Below, one piece after another: positions 1-11,785 of a stretch of DNA of 64,000 nt. The stretch lies in assembly GCF_947507565.1 (NCBI RefSeq), contig NC_089188.1:496001-560000 (forward strand), read 5' to 3'. Numbering within the stretch: position 1 is the stretch's first letter; every line of letters begins with the position of its first letter. The DNA is from Oscarella lobularis. Taxonomy: Eukaryota; Porifera; Homoscleromorpha; Homosclerophorida; Oscarellidae. The notes beneath the pieces were generated by a model that worked only from the letters and a program-made list of their open reading frames with translations, was not told the DNA's origin and made no database searches. Made by a program: the position numbers and the translations under genes.

Positions 1-2815
1 GGTGGAACGCTTATCTTCTGTTCAACGAACGCGTCGATTCGCCCTCTACCAGTTTGCGAATTCGCATCTCATCTCAACGCACGACGAGTCTTTGTTTTCT
101 TTTGCAGAGGCGGTCAGCAACGATGTGGGCAAACTGCCTGTTCTTCCCGGCGCAATCGAGCGCAGAATAGCAAAAGAAAATCTTGAATTTATGCATCTGA
201 AGGCGTTGTTCAGTATAGAAAATTTTCGTTTCATGAGAAGCGTCGATTCGGTCGCCCCTCTCACTGTCGACGTCGAGCCGATGGTAACCGAATCTAATGT
301 CGACTTCTTTATAACGATCAGATTCTTGCAGAAGGAGACGCAGGAGAAATTGGTCATGCTCGTTTTAAAGCTCTTGACGAATTTTTTGCTCTCCTACGGC
401 CTTCGAGCGAAAAAGGCGATACGAGGATTGGCCGGTGAATGGGTCAACAGTCTCCTGTCGTTGCTCAAGTGCAGTAAGAATATGCGTTTTTGGTTTGCTA
501 CATCGGCGCTCTTTTGCCATCCGCAACGCTTCGTGGAGTATCTCCTCGAATGTCCCAATCAAGGAGTGAGGGAGAGATATGGGAGGGGGGATGCCTATTC
601 ACTTCTTTGTGCTTTAGGTTCGCACGGCTTTTAGTCGCTTTCTTGCCTACCTTGCTCACTTTTCTCACAACGACGGCCCCTACGTCAATCACTCGCCTGT
701 CTACGGTCCTGCCTCCTCTGATATTATTGGATGTAAAGAGCGATTAGCTTAGACGAGAAATGGACTATTGTCTTTACAGCTCCGACGTCTCGCGAAACCC
801 TTAGCGACTGCATCGTAGAAGCCGTTCTCAATCTCCTAAACAAGGAAGTGGGCGAACACGAGCGTCACATCAGCAAGTATTTCTTCTTCTTTCTGACGTA
901 CTGCTCTTTCTCTGATGCAGAGGTCAGTTTTAACCCTCTCCCCACGTCCGCTTACGAAAACGAGCTTTTTCTTCTCAGCTTTCTCAATTGCTGAAAATGC
1001 GCGTACCGGCCCTATTCATAGCGCTCGCATTGGGCGAGGGTCCGGCTCTGATTGGCTACCGGCAACACGCGACCGATTTGTCGCGTCTTTATAGCGTCGT
1101 GTCGGTACTCGTGCGTTGCTACGACGTATCCCGTCACATTATTAATTGCGTCAAGGTTGCAACGCAGCCTATCATAATCGTCGATGAGATTTGCTACTTT
1201 GAACTACAGGAAGCAAAACCGGCTCCAAATCCGCTCTACGAGCTGTCTCAGCCGGAGGGAATGCACCCGGAAATTGTCGAGGCTTTGTTTGAAAATCAGA
1301 AGTATGTCTGCCTCGCTTTTGTGCCTTTGATATTTGAGTCACTTTTTTAGGTATCTGAAAAAGGTCATTAGCGAAAACGCTGCTGCTGAAGACACTTTGC
1401 AATTATTTAAAGTTCGTCGTCCCTGCGACGTTCTCCCCACATCGTAGTTTCATTTCGTTTTTTTCCCTCCTTAGTTTCTTTGTTGGGAAAATCCTACGAT
1501 GTCGCGCATGGTTTTAACCGAATTGCTCTATCAGGTTCGTTTTTCGGGTGCACGCGAGAATGTTAGCTAGAGTACCGCGCGTCGTAGATTACGTACGCGT
1601 TGGCGTACGAACTCCGACCCTACTAGGATTTGCTCTACTGTATACTCATGCTGGACGACTCCTGGCAGCATGCTCGTCTCCTAAACTGCGTCAGAAGTGA
1701 GTGGAAACGAGAGCTATACTGTCGGCGGAGATATCTCTTTTCCTTAGGATTCCAAGAAAATCAGCTTGACGGTATCTTGGATATAATTCGCAGATCAACA
1801 AATAACCAGCCGAAGAGATCGTACCAGTGCATCAAAATGCTTGTCAATCTGTTCACAACGTAAGTGGAATTTCCTCAATAAGCGCTTTTCTCCGATCCTG
1901 TTCGCTTTTTTGCTTAGATCTCGTGTGGCGAATGAACTTCTCAAAGACGAGTCCATGTACCGACCTTTTAAAGCGTTGGTCGATTGGCTAGGAGACAAAC
2001 TCGACAAAGTAAGAAATATAGTTCAGATTCTTCGTCGGTCACGTTCTTTCTCTAGCGTCCCTACGGTCACTCGTATTCGCACAACAACTCGTGTCCGCCA
2101 GCGCAGTCAAATGAATCGTCCCAGGGGTACGAATACGTTAAGATATCTTCTACAGCTCCTAGCCATAATCCGAAATAGATATTTTCTGGAACGGTCGAAC
2201 AGCGCCAGTCAGATACTTACAAAAGCCTACGATTTACTACCAGAAGACGTAAGAAATGCACGCGTTTCTTTATCAGAGAGCCTACTATTTTCATATAAAG
2301 GAGCAAGACGAAGCGAAGCCAATAGTCGACGATGACGTTCCGGAAAGCGAAAGTCCGACGGGAGCGTTGGAAGGTACCGTACCGGAGATGAGTCAATACC
2401 ACAACAGTCAGTCCCTCGGTGGGAAGTTGTCGGGTGCGGACCAGTCGGAGCCGGACCAATCGTCGCCAAGACGCGTTACGTGGGCGCGCGACTAGCGTGG
2501 AATTCTCGCGACCGACGAGAACGACCTCGATCGACGATTTGGACCAGATTCACAATACTCCGGGCGACAGTCCTCGCACAGTGCGATTCGACGAAAGGAT
2601 TGGCGAACCTGGCACCTCGGGCGACTCAAACGATAAGTACGAATACGACGTTATCACCATAGCTCCTCCTAATCATTTTCCGAATTATAGGAATTACGTG
2701 GAAAGGCCAAACAATGCCGCACAGACACTTTTAAAAGCCTACGATTTACTATCAGAAGACGTAAGAAATTCTCGCGTTTCTTTAGTAAAGAGCAGTGCTG
2801 TATTGTTCTCATAAA
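1..2815 (+). pseudogene. USP9X-like deubiquitinase C-terminal region, copy A (5' cut by window)
   Basis: The deduced exons match the C-terminal third of the USP9X/FAF family of ubiquitin-specific proteases. Recognisable blocks are RFVEYLLECPNQ (about 520-560), EVRTAFSRFLAYLAHFSHND (after 616), the exon ending FFFFLTYCSFSDAE (783-921), LLKMRVPALFIALALGEGP (988-1050), LFK/FLCWENPTMSRMVLTELLYQ across an intron (1475-1533), YELRPY and LDDSWQHARLLNCV (1600-1700), PKRSYQCIKMLVNLF (about 1810-1860) and YFLERSNSASQILTKAYDLL (about 2170-2240). Introns are about 50-110 nt. The catalytic USP domain lies outside or is absent. Compared with copy B (48.2-51.5 kb, minus), a Leu codon in the YELRPYLDLL block is TAG at 1624-1626. 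A small deletion near 2490 shifts frame in the acidic tail, and the tail module (ERPNNAAQTLLKAYDLL, about 2700-2750) is duplicated. I read it as a decaying partial duplicate. The family assignment is strong; exon borders are by eye. Confidence 0.82.
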
Positions 2816-3480
2816 ATCAAACGGTAAAATCGTTGTCTTACGTTGGGAAGATTTCATAAATTGTTATTATATGTCCTGAAGTGCGTCAAAGTGTTGTTAG
2901 ACATTAGCTATTGAAGAGAGGTTTTCTGTCTCTTTTCACGGATATATTCATAGAGCGATTTATCGTCTTGAAACAGCAGTATCCATAATACATGCAATGC
3001 TCAATTGCTAGATGTTACTCGTATCACAAAAGTGCAGATACATAATTTAACCAATGTTTACAATTTATCAGATTGAAAAGACTGTAGAAAAGGAAAAATC
3101 TTCTTCTGCAGAAAGCGAAAGTTCTTCTGAAGTACATGGCTGTGCTAGAGTCATATGGTATGTGATTCTGTGTATTTCTTTAGATCATTCGTTCTCTTCA
3201 GCGTCAAATAGAAGAGGAGAGAGCTACTGCTCGATTAAACGAGAGCAATTTTACCAAGAAGTTCCACTCTTATGAACAAGTAAGTGGGTTGGTAAAGAGT
3301 GTAACAACTAATAGGAAAATTCTGCCTTAGCTGATTCGTGATTTAAAGGAAGAGAAAAGTAGACTTCTTTTAGAGCACAAAGAGAAGATGGACCAATTTC
3401 AGAAGGCCAGTCGGTCCCTTCGTGCGCGATCTGCGCGAGCAGAATCGGATCTCAGTAAAGATTATATACATAAAGGGAAT
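2816..3480 (+). pseudogene. Truncated coiled-coil exons (copy of the K1 kinase gene 5' part)
   Basis: Downstream of the USP9X-like copy are Glu/Lys/Ser-rich exons: KTVEKEKSSSAESESSSE (3078-3130), a segment with IEEERATARLNESNF (about 3190-3280) and LIRDLKEEKSRLLLEHKEKM (about 3331-3395). Each ends at a GT donor or starts after AG. The same three exons occur in the same order on the minus strand at 47.57-47.95 kb, where they lead into kinase gene K1. Here homology stops near 3475, just before the foldback element at 3489, so no kinase domain follows. It is the end of the inverted duplication and probably non-functional. Confidence 0.7.
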
Positions 3481-3488
3481 AATTGAAT

Positions 3489-3915
3489 TACAGAATTTTA
3501 AAAATTGCCGAATTTTTGGCAATATCGGACACATTTGATAACGTTATTTTGTTGTAAAGCAAGCTCAGAAAAACTGAAAATGTATAGCTGTCAAGGTTTA
3601 TTTGCATTTCTCGAAAATAGCATTTAGCACAGGTGCACTGGTGCTAAACTCAGAAAAAGCAAGTAGACATGCAGTTAGCTGGCATTAGTAACTCTTAAAT
3701 GCTCTAGGAAAGGTCAGAAAGTAGTTTGGTGAACGGCCAGACTTTTCTCTCTTGCTATCTGCCACCTTCCATCTGTGCAAACGCTATTTTTGAGAAACGC
3801 AAAGAAAGCTTGGCCATTACAAATTCTCAGATCTCTTGAGCTTGCTTTACAATGAAATACCGTCGATGACCGTGTCCAAAATTGCCAAAAATTCGGCAGT
3901 TTTTAAAATTCTGTA
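3489..3915. mobile_element. Foldback / MITE-like element with long terminal inverted repeats
   Basis: The ends TACAGAATTTTAAAAATTGC and its near reverse complement (finishing CTGTA at 3915) form imperfect inverted repeats of about 85 bp. Inner sequence is also self-complementary (TTTCTCGAAAATAGC near 3610 against GCTATTTTTGAGAAACGC near 3783), so the whole 427 bp can fold into one hairpin. TA borders suggest a Tc1/mariner-like relative. No ORF for a transposase is visible. Confidence 0.65.
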
Positions 3916-4248
3916 ATTTAATTACAAATTTAAATTTAATTAAATAATTAATATAGGATGAAAGAGCAAAGAAAGAGATTTCCCACGATATATAACTTTC
4001 CCTATTGGCGATTATCTTGAAGAAAATCGCTCTGTCCGTATCGTATGTGAGTGTCCGAAAGTACGTGTCACTGACCTTGCTCGAATAATAGCGTGTCATC
4101 TGGCGATGGCTCTTTCGATCCAGCCGAAACTTTGGTAAGGAATTTCTAAGGGAACAAGGAAGAAGATCAGCCAGAAGCGGTTTGGATCTACAGTCTCCAA
4201 CGCACACAAGAACTGTCCGAACTACATGTTGTCCGAAAGTACCGGAAC

Positions 4249-4722
4249 GACTCTATAGACTTGGTATCGACTCGATCGATTCGATATCGACTCGATGGAC
4301 TCCATGGACTCCTTATTGACTCGATATTAACTTGATCCATTCGATATCAACTCAATCGAGTCGATATCGACTCGATGGGCTCGATGGGCTCCATATTGAC
4401 TCGATATCAACTTGATCGATTTGACATCAACTCAATCGACTTAATATCGAATCGATGGACTTTATGGGCTCCATATTGACTCCATATCGACTCAATCGAT
4501 TCGATATCGACTCACGATGGACTCCATAATGACTTGATATCGACTCAACCGTATCGACTTGATATCGATTTGATGAACTCAATATCTCTCGATGGACTCG
4601 ATATCGACTCAATCGAATCGATATCGACTAGATCAATTTGATGAACTCGATATCAATCAGATATCGACTCGATATATTGACTCAATCGGCTCAATCGACT
4701 CGATATCGACTTGATCGGTTAG
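4249..4722. repeat. Short-period satellite built on ATCGACT/TCGAT
   Basis: About 470 bp consists of degenerate iterations of words such as GATATCGACTCGATCGATTC and ATCGACTCGATGGACTCCAT. The basic word TCGATATCGA is palindromic, so both strands look alike. Units vary in length and drift in sequence. Open frames across it are repeat-derived and not genes. Confidence 0.85.
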
Positions 4723-5605
4723 GTTTTTGGGCCCACTTATAGATTACGTCATACGCCGTGAGGTTTTGGCGAAAGGCTCAATTTTTAATACACGAAATTC
4801 GCTCGTTATTGCGGTGCGAAATAGGTCGTAGTGGCCCTCCTTTTAAGGCAGAGTGCGTGGTGCTGTATGACGTAATAATGAAGACAAACGCACAACGGAT
4901 TGTGTACCCCATATATATAAGAGAGCACCCAACGGTGACCAAGAAAAGAGCGATAGCCAGTCATCACTGCTTCGATCTTTGAATGTTTGCACCGCAAGAG
5001 AGTTTGGTAGAAGGCGTAGCGGATGAGCCTTTGCGATTATAACGAAAAGTTCTGACGTCATCCAAGATGGCCGCCGCTCTTAGTAGTATAGATTGTGCGC
5101 AGGCATGCGCTACGGCGCATGCCCGTACTCATTCGTGCCTTACGCGAGGGGACAGGGCGGAATTCCAAACGCGCATGCTCCGTCGCTAGGGCTTTTACGC
5201 GGCGTAGAATGTTCCTAAACCGAGCCGATTTGGCTCTCTAGCAAAAGATTTCGACTGTTTTCTTTGATAAAAACGAAAAGATAAGTTGTTAATCACTAGG
5301 TCGCGGGAGGATTTAGAGCGGGACCCTCTCGAACGAAACTTGCCTGACAATGGCAAAATCGCGCATTCGCGTGCACAGCATACACTATAGTGTACTGCCA
5401 TTGCGGTAATAATTACCTATGAAGTCGACTTTTTAGTCGAAAGAAGCACTCTAAATGATAAAAAGGGGCCTTCTTTCTTTGCTTTGATTTTCGGCTTTTA
5501 AAAAAGCCGGGCTTAATTCCCACGTGGCTTGTGGATTTTTCTTAGCCGTTTGATGTAGAATTTCTGTCGTGGAAAGCCCTTACGTCGCTTGTACTGGTCA
5601 CTGCA
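4723..5605. other. Intergenic, GC-rich palindromic stretch
   Basis: I see no gene here. At 5098-5190 there is a dense group of GCATGCGC-type palindromes followed by ACGCGAGGGGACAGGGCGG and AAACGCGCATGC. Related sequence recurs at 10.58, 11.34 and 12.12 kb. This could be a promoter-like or repeat-derived element. The rest is unremarkable. Confidence 0.4.
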
Positions 5606-8600
5606 CTAATTGCCAGCATAGCTGTGATCACAGAGTACAGTTTCGAGGCGTTTTTCTTTCTGCAGTGCAGAAACGTATTCCGGTCTCACTGCAGAAGGCG
5701 GAAGATTTCTGAAGGATGGCTTTAGATGCTGCTGGAACTCCGTCGTAGTATACCAGTCTTCCTCTCTGTCCTCGACGTCTTCCTCTCCATCGTCGTCCTC
5801 TTCCTCGACGTGGCCTTCATCTGTATCATGATCTTCTTTTGCGATGCTCTTGTTGAAGGCTTCAGAGAGTTTTTTTATAGAGTCGAGCAAAAATGGCTGG
5901 CAGTAGGCGCATGATTCATCCTTTGTGCATGTCAAATGGAAAGAGTGCCCGCAGCTAAGTAGAATGACGTCATCGTTTTCCGAAGTGCAACTTTCCAAGT
6001 CACAGAGGAGATCTGCATTAGGCAATTTTGGCGTCGAGAAGCCGAGAGGAAGACTTCGCTGGTCTAGGGTGCAGATGAACGTATTCAACTTAAAGTTCCT
6101 TCGTCGTTGCCGAGTGCCAGTTGTTTCTTTTGACTGCCCTGGCTGATTATAAAGCTTGATCAGTTTATTAGTGAGAAATTCAGCAGCTCTTCCTGCTAAC
6201 AATTCCACATTGTGCTTGTGACTCTTTTTGGGATGTTCCGACAGAAAATTTAAGGTGAATTCGTGATCAAAGCTCTTGGCGCCTAGGACGTTGGCGATTT
6301 CAGTTATCTGTTCTGCAGATGTCCAAGAAGGACATTGCATTTGCAGCAACGAGTGAAAGGTTTCCACCTTTTTTTCCAAAAAAATATTCATGTACGACGA
6401 GAAGGTGCTCTTGTATTCAGGTATGATCATTTCGTGGTAAAGATGATCACTCAATGTCGCCAGCATAGCCTTATTGTAGTTGTGCCTCTGTTGTCCGATA
6501 AACATTATAGCCAGCCGTAATGTAGCTTTCTGCCACAACTCATTGCGCGATCCTTTGTGTATTGTGGCGTAGAAGTAGAAAACAAGAGGCACCAGGTCGT
6601 CGAGCAAGTACCTCAGTAAAAGGTACTCAATATCCTTGCAAATACCGCAAACACCGATGACATCCTCTCGCACCATCAACCAACCGCCAAATAGAGATGC
6701 AATGAGTGTTGTTTTCCGGTGAAATTTCGGTTTGCGAGGAAGTATTTTTTTTCGCCAAAAAGATGTTTATATAGTGCTATATTATGAGAACCATTAGATT
6801 ATACAATATTCTACCTTGCATATGATTTGTTTACCGGAAAATATAGGGTGATAAAGGCTTATTAGATTTTCCATGCTATTGATATAAATATGGAACGAAC
6901 CCAGCATTGGCAAAAGAGAAAGGATTGAAGCTTCTTCTTTGCACTAAAGTAAGACGCTGTCAGATCTTTCTTTATTTTTATAAAATTATGCGGGTTTAAT
7001 TAATAAGTTACAAGCATGTAAACATATATTTAAATATTTGCTTTAGCTTACCTGAGCTACCATCTTTTTTAGGAAATAGAAAGTTGGATAGTCTCCAAGA
7101 GATGGTAACCCCATATTGTCTAGGTACCTATAAAGCCTCTATAAACATTTTAATTTATTGATTAAGTTCTCCTCTGTAATGCCTTTTTAATGCTGGGTAT
7201 AAATCGATAGCATTTTCTACAGCCGCCTTGTAGTCACCTAGACTTTTGAGATTTTGCTCAGTTTCGCTCAGCAAGCAGCAGCTTTTGAGGCTATCGAGCT
7301 CCCTCTGAGAAGGAGTCACATAGCACCTGAACAAGAAGTCAAATCAAATTCTTAACCTGAGCAGTTTGAAAACCTTTGGTCTTCAAGCGATGATTGTATG
7401 TCCCTTGTGTTTAGATGCCTGAATGAGGATGGCAATACTGATAGCCACGTGCTTGCCATGAGGTCAGGAAGATTTTCAAGAAAATATTCTCTGACATGAG
7501 CGATTGCTATCCCCCCTCTTGGGAAATTTTCCGAAGGACAGTAATGGATAACAGAAGCATTGCCTTGCACAGTAAGACCAGGTATTGTTGAATGGATATC
7601 AGTTATTGCTATAGCAAAGTGGAACGCCCGAGACGTTTCTGAGGATGTTGGACGTTGGACTGAGTGGATACTATGAAAGTCGTCCACAACCAGCAGTGCT
7701 AGATGGTCATTGTCCAAAGCCGTTTTCAAGCGAGCGTTGACAAGACGCCTATTATCATCTGCTAGAGATCTTCGAAATTTTCTTATGGTCTTAGGGTGAT
7801 CGCAGAATCCAAGCCTCCTTCCGAATTCCAGAGCAGCTTCAGAGCAACCAGATAGGGACAAATGAAGACCAACGTCGCTTACAAAGGTTGTATTAAGCTG
7901 CCAATTAATCAAATAATATTTTCATTTTAACAATTATTTATTTTTAGTATACCTGGTTGCCGAGATACGCCAGGCGATGCAACTCTCCAACAACTCGAGA
8001 TTTTCGGAGAGTTGCTCGTCTCTCGGAGTCTATCTGAAGCGAATAGTTGCTTGTTATGGCGTTTTCAAGGAGGCTGAACAATCCAGGGGAATGCTCTTCG
8101 CAAAAAGCTTCCATTTCCGTTGCACTGTAGAGTTTTCCTTCTGTAGGCACGTGCTGACGAAAAGCTTCCTGGAATGACTTGAATAAGCCAAGGAACGACT
8201 CTAATGGGTGCCGTGAAGAACGGAGAAAGACAATCAACCAAAGTTTACCGGTTTTGATTCGTTCATTTTCTTCTTTCAAACGTTGGATTTGACGAGTCTT
8301 TTCATCTAGATCACTTTTGCTTCAATTTATGCGATGTAATTAATTAATTAATGTTTTACCTCTGTCTGCCTTCGTGGCATTTAGTTCTGCTGTCAAACTG
8401 CTGTTAATAGCAGCAGATGAAGCAATCTGACTTCGAAGCACAGCTAAGGTGAAAATTAGCTTACAGCTGCAAATAATTTATTTCTACTGCCTCTATTTAG
8501 TGTACAGTACCGGTCATAAGTATCAGGCCACCCCTAGTAACCCTTATACAGAGTCAAGTTTGTATGATGCGTGATAAAAAAGTCTCTCTTTGCTTTTAGC

Positions 8601-10160
8601 AAAGCTTCTTTTTAAAAGAAGAGATAAGTCTTAAATTTGTAAAAAAAAACAATTGTAGCAAATTTGTGGCAATTCCATTGAGACAATACGCGCTTTAGTG
8701 ATAACACTAAGAATAATACCCTTCACCGAACATAGGACAATTTTTGCGTAAAAATTGAATTTTCCTATGCTTAATTTTTTTTAATTAACTGAAAAGTCGT
8801 TAAAGTTTAACATGACAAATGTTGCAAAGTTGTCTTCCGCATGCCTCCAGTTTGGGACTAGGAAGCTACTCTGTTTGCAATAACGCCATTTTACCACCTT
8901 TTCATTTTAATTCTCTAAACTGGTCTAACTAATGCTTTAGAAATCGAAGTTGTCATTAGATGAAAGAGGAATAAATAAGCATCCTTTTCAGTTCTTTTAC
9001 TGAAGTTGCTGATGCTTTTAACAGAAATTTCTACGTATAGTTCTAAAACAAGGATTTTCTTAATGCTTTGCAAAAAATTAAAACTTTAAAAATTTCTGAT
9101 TTTTGCCTTTAGTTAGGTTGGTTTCAATCTCAAAAATTTCGCAAGCAATAAAACTAATGCTTATTAACTTTGGAAGTCAAATATTAATTCATTTTGCCTA
9201 AGTTTTGCCTAACTTTCAAAACGCACTATAAATAGACAGGGTTACAGTACTGCTCTTGTAACGCCACACAGTTGCTACAAAACTTGCAACATTTGTTCTA
9301 CGAAAGAAGAGCAAAGGTAGAAGGTTGTTACTAGTGCAAACAGAAGTTCGACTTCTACGTATCTTTTGAATGAATGAGCGCGTATTACGACAATGATTAC
9401 TAAAGAAACCAGGGTGGCCTAATACATATGATCGGTACTGTATATGCACTAACGTTATATGCAATAATTTTATTATACCGTTTTCTGCTTCAAGTCTTTT
9501 TATATCATAGCGGGCGTCATTGAGCTGCAGGCTAGTTGTTTCTATGTAAAATATAAAATATTATTTATTGGATGCCTCGAGTACAAAATACATAATTTTT
9601 TCTTACCTGAAAATGCGTTTTCTGCAGCCGCCTCGAGAACCAGCTGTTCTTTTTCAAACAGCAGCTGCTGTATTTGGAGGCACGCAGCTGACAACTGGTC
9701 CTGAACGCACGGCAGCTCAGCGGTTTCAGATGAACTTTCGGTAGCCGACTAGATTCGTACTTAAAAATGAGCTAAAAATGAATAGGTATGCCACAGACTT
9801 GAATGGTTCCAGATTGACGCTTTGGTGGTGGTCGATACAGGGGTGTGTTGAGACTTCCGGTAGTGAGTCGATGGAGTCGTGGTGACGTCGACAGATGAAC
9901 GCCGCCGGGATGCCGCTAATATCGTCGAGAACGGGCAGCAGCCTCTCAGAACACGGCCGCAGACTTCCATCACACCTAGAAGAATCGAAAAATACGCAAC
10001 ACTTCGAGGATTTATCGAGGGAAACCCGGGCGTGTTCAACGCATAGCGTGACGTCGTCGAAGAAGCCGCGTTCTCGAGCTTTTCGTCCTGAAAAAGACGT
10101 GATCTGTCCGAAACAAGCACGCGAGAGCGAGAGCGAGTTAGCGGGATGTCGTAAAAGCAC
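5606..10160 (-). CDS. Multi-exon protein: Cys/His-rich N-terminus, coiled coil, transposase-like core, RING-like C-terminus
   Basis: Exons read on minus: about 10160-9775 (Cys/His-rich, with KCCVFFDSSRC and FICRRHHDS), 9725-9607 (heptad-like DQLSAACLQIQQLLFEKEQL), about 9535-9478, about 8450-8360, 8310-7953 (KTRQIQRLKEENERIK then a globular part), 7912-7352 (LHLSLSGCSEAALEFGRRLG, LALLVVDDFHSIHS), a weak exon near 7270-7150, and 6679-5606. The last exon has a helical block (RNELWQKATLRLAIMFIGQQ), then CDLESC...CGHSFHLTC...CAYC, which looks like a RING/treble-clef zinc site, and an acidic tail (about 5740-5850). The middle resembles, from memory, the KDZ/DUF6589-type transposase-like proteins expanded in cnidarians and sponges. 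That is an inference, and nuclear or ubiquitin-related roles are unproven. An intron contains a 940-bp MITE. The start codon is uncertain. Confidence 0.55.
8503..9442. mobile_element. Tc1/mariner-type MITE, copy 1 (940 bp)
   Basis: Terminal inverted repeats of about 29 bp (left CAGTACCGGTCATAAG..., right ending ATCGGTACTG) differ at about three positions. They are bordered by TA on both sides, the signature of Tc1/mariner target duplication. The interior is AT-rich and lacks a transposase ORF, so the element is non-autonomous. It sits in an intron of the minus-strand gene at 5.6-10.2 kb. A copy of exactly the same length lies at 55459-56398. Confidence 0.88.
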
Positions 10161-10582
10161 GAGTAAGTGTTGTTTTGAGCCATAGCGAGATATCGAGCGA
10201 GCGAGCGAGAAATATCGAGCAAGCGAGCGGGATGCAGGAAATGCGCTGCGTGATCGGTTTCAGCTGCTATTTGTGCAGTTTTCGAACGTTGGCAGGCGCG
10301 AAATTTGAATGTTTTCATTTATTTGTAGCGTTTCGAGGATCGACAGCTGAATATCGCGTACCGATAATTTTCGAACCCGTTTTTCTCAAAACGCGTACCC
10401 TCGAAAAAAAAACGCGTGGAGCTTGTATGAAAGCTAATGCATTGAAGTGTTCATTTTGTGTGAGTTCGAGCTTAGCCCGCTCGAACTCGCCTTAGCCGAC
10501 GCCCTTTTCTTCATAGAGGCGTTGTCGAACGCGAGTTGTAACATGGATCGCTGCTATTGGCCAATACTCGATTGTTCTTAGA

Positions 10583-10652
10583 GCATGCGCGTTTGAAAGT
10601 CCGCCCTGCCACGCGAGGGGCAGGACGGAGTTTGAAACGCGCGTGTACGAGT
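10583..10652. repeat. Imperfect palindrome GCATGCGCGTTTGAAA...CGCGTGT
   Basis: The arms (GCATGCGCGTTTGAAAGTCC and GGACGGAGTTTGAAACGCGC) flank CACGCGAGGGG and can form a hairpin. Half-sites with the same TTTGAAAxTCCGxCCTGCC core appear at 11336-11385 and 12122-12160, and in inverted form near 5140-5180. The TGCGCATGCGC-like word resembles an NRF-1 site in vertebrates; a promoter role here is only inference. Confidence 0.5.
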
Positions 10653-11594
10653 AGTTGTGCGTAACAATGGGCGGAGAGCCAATGACGTAGCCGTTGTCGC
10701 GCACGCGCTTTAAATCAGCCAATGAAGTAAACATTTATCGTTCTATCGAGACCCCATGAAAGAAAAACGGCTCGTCTAAGACGAGTTCGAATTGTCTAAG
10801 CTTGAGACTTCGCAAATCGAAGCTTCAATGAATAAGCTTTGATTTTAGCCCTGATGTATTTTTAGTTGAGGGAGACGTCAATCGAGAAAAAGCGGTTTGA
10901 AAGTTTTAGGACCGCCAAACGCACTAGGAACCGCACTTTTTTACTATAAATAGCTTCTAAAATTTACTAGAGTGTAGGGATTTGTAAATTCGCTTGAAAA
11001 ATAGCGGAGTCGCGCCTCAATCGCGCCTAACGAAACACGGTGTTTCGAATTTTGCTAAAATATGTTAAGTAAAAACAGCTTCCTTTTAGCGTCAAAGCAA
11101 AGAACGCTGCTTTTTATTTATACTACTGCCGTTTTAGGGAAGCTCGGCGACAAAAATGAGAACTTGTAGACGATACTATTCGTACGAGGGGCCCCGCTCG
11201 ATGCGTGTTTGTTTCAGTGAAGCATTGTCATATTTGTGCATTTTCGCCAGAGAAAATGCACTTATCAGAGGCTAGATAGGGTAAATTCAGCGCTTTCGGA
11301 GAACATTCGAAAGCGGGGAGTAACCCTAACTACGACGCATGCGTGTTTGAAACTCCGTCCTGCCTACGCGAGGAGCCGAACGGGTCTCCTCGTTACACGA
11401 CGAAGACTCAGCGGTCCTTCTTCCTTGGAAAATATTCATGATACCGACGAATTCCTTTGGAAAGCTCGTTCGAAAAACTACGTGTGATTTAATTACCAAG
11501 GTAAAACACGACAAAGCTTTCAGTTTTCCTAAAAAGAAAGGCGACATAACAAAAATAAGCATATCTCTCGCAAATAGGACGATTTTTCGGACAG

Positions 11595-11785
11595 AGGCGT
11601 GGCATGTTCGGCATTGACGTACGCTGCCGTGGACAAACAGCGAAGGACCTCATGTGTACAGTAAGACATCACCGGCGTGAAGTATCATAATCGTGTTTCC
11701 TATTCCTGTGCCCCAAATCAGACTGCGTGAGCCCTTCCTTTGTTTTCCACGGTAGCGTACGTCAATGCCAAACATGCTGTGAGCG
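11595..11785. repeat. Inverted repeat, about 46-bp arms
   Basis: GCATGTTCGGCATTGACGTA (about 11603) and its near reverse complement TACGTCAATGCCAAACATGC (about 11758-11777) form arms of about 46 bp that continue through CCGTGGACAAACAGCGAAGG. The loop is about 90 bp. It is probably a foldback-type element; no ORF is present. Confidence 0.55.

Noticed and set aside
4427-4612. Open frame rich in SRYxVxxE in the ATCGACT satellite
   Set aside because: The peptide simply mirrors the DNA repeat and both strands give similar frames.
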